Part shown: in pieces, positions 6,603 through 8,561 of the stretch
How positions within the stretch are numbered: position 1 is the stretch's first letter
Layout: each line of letters starts with the position of its first letter
NCBI GenBank assembly: GCA_025464425.1
Contig: JAODGV010000037.1
Location: 1 to 8,561, forward strand
Direction of reading: 5' to 3'
Source: Methanosarcinales archaeon
Lineage (GTDB): Archaea; Halobacteriota; Syntropharchaeia; Alkanophagales; Methanospirareceae
DNA length: 8,561 bases
The notes under the pieces: generated by a model
The model's database searches: none
What the model was told of the DNA's origin: nothing
Seen by the model: the letters and a program-made list of their open reading frames with translations, nothing else
Program-made: the position numbers and the translations under genes

Positions 6603-7658
6603 TCATGGTATATACGGGCACCATGGCTCTTCCGCCAGATAATCGCCTTTCAAATCCTCAGGCTCGTGCAGACCGCCGCAGAAATCCATGAAGCCGGTTA
6701 AACCATATGCACGAGCGCGACAGCCGCCACATATAGAACGGTACTCACAAGTGCCACACTTGCCCCTGAGATTATCAAAATCACGCAGGTCGCGTAGCAC
6801 CGGTGAATTGAACCATATCTCACGGAATGGCGTATCGCGGATATTACCCAGTTTTAATGGCAGATATGGACATGGAGTGACCTCACCGGTGGGGTATATA
6901 CGGCAATAGTAAAGTCCGGCAATGCAGCCACGAGTACAGTGGCGCACATCCAGCCCCTTCTGTGATGCGATCCGCATGAATTGAGGCGCACAGACCGGTC
7001 GCACATCCAGTCTGTACTTCGCCTCTGCCACCATGTCCAGCACACCCTCTATCATACGTTCATACATCTCCGGTGAGATATCCTCTATTCTGACACCTCT
7101 ACCCGTGGGCACGAGGAAGAAGAGGTGGAATGCAGTTGCGCCGGCATCCTCTGCCAGTGCCATTATATCCTCTATCTCATCGTAGTTCTGCTGTGTCACC
7201 GTCGTATTCACCTGAACAGATATACCATGCGCCCTGCAAGCTGCGATGCCATCCATTGCACGCTTCCAGGCACCATTTAGACCACGGAATTCGTCATGCC
7301 GCTCCGGTATCGCGGAATCAATACTGATAGCCACCGCTCTTATCCCGCTTGCTTCCAGTTCCGCGGCGACCGAATCGGTAATCAATGTCCCGTTGGTGCC
7401 CATAGCGGCGATCAAGCCTTTACTGGTGGCATATTGCACGAGTTCAAAGATATCATGGCGGAGTAAAGGCTCACCTCCACTGAATATGAGTATCGGCTTA
7501 CTCAATTCCGCAATCTGGTCAATGAGCATCCGCCCTTCTTCTGTGCTCAGTTCATCCCCCACCGCACTCTCCCGCGCATCAATATAACAGTGCGGGCAGT
7601 GAAGATTACACCTGAAGGTCGTGTTCCATGAGATCAATCTCGGCAAAAATACGGTCAT
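6603..7658 (-). CDS. ahbD: Radical SAM/SPASM protein, AhbD (heme b synthase) family
   Basis: AhbD decarboxylates the two propionates of iron-coproporphyrin III to form heme b in the siroheme-dependent pathway of archaea and sulfate reducers. The 351 residues show the radical SAM 4Fe-4S motif CNLHCPHC (C17, C21, C24), the SAM-binding GGEP after ILIFS, MGTNGTLIT, NTTVT, and a VPTGRG segment. The C-terminal SPASM region holds Cys 245, 252, 263, 301, 304, 310, 313 and 347, around TGEVTPCPYL, GNIRDTPFREIW and CGGCRARA, ending in DYLAEEPWC. This pattern fits AhbD rather than AhbC, which differs at the C-terminus. About 16 residues with an extra Cys (323-338) sit between LTG and DYLAEEP, unlike the AhbD sequences I recall. 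No other heme gene is adjacent, so an AhbD paralog acting on another substrate is possible. ATG at 7656-7658 is preceded by AAGGGGG 10 nt upstream. Confidence 0.75.
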   Translation of the reverse strand: MTVFLPRLISWNTTFRCNLHCPHCYIDARESAVGDELSTEEGRMLIDQIAELSKPILIFSGGEPLLRHDIFELVQYATSKGLIAAMGTNGTLITDSVAAELEASGIRAVAISIDSAIPERHDEFRGLNGAWKRAMDGIAACRAHGISVQVNTTVTQQNYDEIEDIMALAEDAGATAFHLFFLVPTGRGVRIEDISPEMYERMIEGVLDMVAEAKYRLDVRPVCAPQFMRIASQKGLDVRHCTRGCIAGLYYCRIYPTGEVTPCPYLPLKLGNIRDTPFREIWFNSPVLRDLRDFDNLRGKCGTCEYRSICGGCRARAYGLTGFMDFCGGLHEPEDLKGDYLAEEPWCPYIP

Positions 7659-7861
7659 ACCTTAAATGCCCCCTTTATCATATGCAACACTTCTCTTATA
7701 CCCCTTTTGCGAGTATGAATTATATTTTTTCTCTTTCTCGCTCTTCCCCCGCTCTCACATTCTTATAAGTATATGCATCTGCATATATATATTCATATGT
7801 ACCGGCATAGATTTATTGGAAATCAATATAAAAATACGGATTTTATATAGTATCGGTGAGC
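7659..7861. promoter_or_regulatory. Divergent promoter region, AT-rich
   Basis: This 203-nt stretch between the divergent radical SAM gene and the small membrane protein gene is the longest gap in the window. On the minus strand an AAAATATAA-like box (about 7719-7728) follows a purine-rich stretch and would give a leader of roughly 40 nt. On the plus strand AATATAAAAATA (about 7825-7836) lies about 26-36 nt before ATG 7862, which suggests a nearly leaderless mRNA; a second AT box, TTTTATATA (7841-7849), is closer. Between them is a pyrimidine-rich tract (about 7726-7757) and an inverted repeat. An ORF reading through this region in plus frame 1 is low-complexity and not credible. Confidence 0.5.
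7770..7787. repeat. Inverted repeat TATATGCA-tc-TGCATATA, candidate operator
   Basis: This is a perfect 8-bp inverted repeat with a 2-bp spacer, 7770-7777 against 7780-7787, midway between the two divergent promoters. Its two-fold symmetry and size suit a dimeric helix-turn-helix regulator. It is AT-rich, so chance occurrence in this composition is possible. It lacks a T-run and is far from any gene end, so it is not a terminator. Confidence 0.4.
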
Positions 7862-8047
7862 ATGGTGAAAGCGAGAATATTGCTGATGGTTCTGGGAATC
7901 ATGGTGCTTATCGCATTGGGACTGTTCCTGTATGAACGGAATACGATGGGATTCTACTTCCTGTATGGCGCGCTGGGTGTCGGTTTCTTCGTGCTCGCCA
8001 CCAATGTACTGTCCATGATACAGAAGGAGGGTAAGCAAGATGATTGA
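7862..8047 (+). CDS. Small two-TM membrane protein, unknown
   Basis: I do not recognise this 61-residue protein. Two hydrophobic segments (about 6-24 and 31-52) are joined by a short polar loop (YERNTMG), and the tail is charged (QKEGKQDD). If the net-basic N-terminus (MVKAR) and acidic tail follow the positive-inside rule, both ends face the cytoplasm. ATG 7862 is preferred; GTG at 7856 would add two residues. GGTGA at 7855-7859 is only 2 nt from the ATG, too close for normal use, so a leaderless start from the upstream TATA-like box is likelier. Its last 8 nt overlap the following MrpD-like gene, so the two are almost certainly translated together and the protein may be an accessory membrane subunit of that complex. 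It is shorter than MrpC/NuoK (about 100 residues, three TM). Confidence 0.7.
   Translation: MVKARILLMVLGIMVLIALGLFLYERNTMGFYFLYGALGVGFFVLATNVLSMIQKEGKQDD
8024..8030 (+). promoter_or_regulatory. Strong ribosome binding site for the MrpD-like gene
   Basis: AAGGAGG lies 9 nt before the ATG at 8040, inside the end of the upstream small gene. It is the best ribosome site in the window, fixes the start of the next gene, and supports translational coupling of the two overlapping genes. Confidence 0.75.
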
Positions 8048-8561
8048 AGTATTGAACATACCACCGGTACTGGTCTATCTTTTAGGAGCAGCGTTGATAC
8101 CACTCTTAGGCAGGGGTAGGGCGAGGAAATTGCTTCTTCTTGCCGTGGCTATTATCGGACTGGCGTGCTCATTATCACTGAAAACGCAGACGAGCTGGAT
8201 AGTTCCGCTCTCAGGATTTGAGCTGGTCTTCCTCCATGCAGATCGGCTGAGCCTGATAATGGGCTACATATTCTCGTTCATCGGTGCGGCAGCGATAATA
8301 TATTCACTGGACGTTGTGAAGGAGAGTGGTGAGTACATATGCGGGCTTTTATATCTGGGAAGTGCACTGGGTGCGGTATTTGCCGGTGATTTCTTCACCC
8401 TGTATATATTCTGGGAGATAATGGCGTTTTCTTCGCTCGGTTTGATATGGTACTCGCGTACGGAGCGTGCGAAGAATGCAGGGATGCGATATATCCTGTT
8501 CCATCTATTCGGTGGCTGTGCCTTCCTCGCTGGTATAATCATCCATTTCATGAATACCGGT
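8040..8561 (+). CDS. Proton/Na+-translocating antiporter-like membrane subunit (MrpD/NuoM/FpoM/EhbF type), 3'-partial
   Basis: The frame runs open from ATG 8040 to the window end (174 codons). Members of this family are the antiporter-like ion-pumping subunits of Mrp antiporters, complex I/Fpo and membrane-bound hydrogenases. The fragment has about five to six hydrophobic helices: near 10-22, 30-47, 72-90, 100-117, 119-136 and 151-170. The segment FAGDFFTLYIFWEIMAF carries the WE dipeptide (E126), the conserved membrane Glu of TM5 needed for pumping, and YILFHLFGG with H155 matches the following family helix. HADRLSLIMGYIFSFIG is the usual lead-in to TM3. It reads most like MrpD/hydrogenase-type members, but the subtype needs the missing C-terminal two thirds and the neighbouring genes. 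It overlaps the upstream 61-aa gene by 8 nt. Confidence 0.85.
   Translation, partial: MIEVLNIPPVLVYLLGAALIPLLGRGRARKLLLLAVAIIGLACSLSLKTQTSWIVPLSGFELVFLHADRLSLIMGYIFSFIGAAAIIYSLDVVKESGEYICGLLYLGSALGAVFAGDFFTLYIFWEIMAFSSLGLIWYSRTERAKNAGMRYILFHLFGGCAFLAGIIIHFMNTG

Noticed and set aside
7771..7800. TA-rich run as tandem repeat or CRISPR remnant
   Set aside because: Only short TATA-type alternation and one inverted repeat; no regularly spaced direct repeats.
7666..7935. 89-aa plus-strand ORF across the intergenic region
   Set aside because: Translation is low-complexity from AT-rich promoter DNA (Ile/Cys/Tyr repeats), and it overlaps the better-supported 61-aa gene in another frame.

Overview
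The window is almost fully coding and looks archaeal. The signs are an A-type ATP synthase catalytic subunit carrying an intein, an MthK-like K+ channel, an AhbD-like radical SAM/SPASM enzyme, TATA-like boxes close to start codons with little or no leader, and GGTGA/GGAGG-type ribosome sites. The mix of an A-type ATPase, the alternative heme pathway enzyme family and an Mrp/complex I-type ion-pumping subunit suggests an anaerobic euryarchaeon. A methanogen or anaerobic alkane/methane-oxidiser relative (for example the ANME-1 type) is my guess; no marker gene in the window proves it.

Layout. (1) 1-2394, plus: the 3' part of atpA. The window opens inside an intein (1-1338) whose block A and N-extein lie upstream. 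The C-extein (1339-2394) resumes exactly after the Lys of the ATP-binding P-loop. The intein has splicing blocks B, F and G, a helix-turn-helix segment, and two LAGLIDADG motifs with their acidic residues. (2) 2468-3460, plus: a two-TM, RCK-gated K+ channel sits where atpB is usually found, with a possible internal start for a free RCK subunit. (3) 3505-4629, minus: an ATP-grasp ligase of unknown substrate, convergent with the channel. (4) 4684-6588, plus, divergent from the ligase across a 54-nt shared promoter: a short (634 aa) SMC-type ATPase whose C-terminal head reads like eukaryotic Smc5/6. (5) 6603-7658, minus: a radical SAM/SPASM protein close to AhbD (heme b synthase). (6) 7659-7861: an AT-rich divergent promoter region with an inverted repeat. 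(7) 7862-8047, plus: a 61-aa two-TM protein whose end overlaps (8) 8040-8561, plus, the first 174 codons of an MrpD/NuoM-type antiporter-like membrane subunit cut by the window edge.

AtpA, the K+ channel and the MrpD-like subunit all act on ion gradients across the membrane, but they are not one operon. The Smc5/6-like protein, the ATP-grasp ligase and the radical SAM enzyme have no evident functional link to each other or to the ion genes. The most unusual items are the P-loop intein in AtpA, the apparently hinge-less Smc5/6-like ATPase, and the small membrane protein coupled to the MrpD-like gene. No tRNA, rRNA, CRISPR array or insertion sequence is visible.
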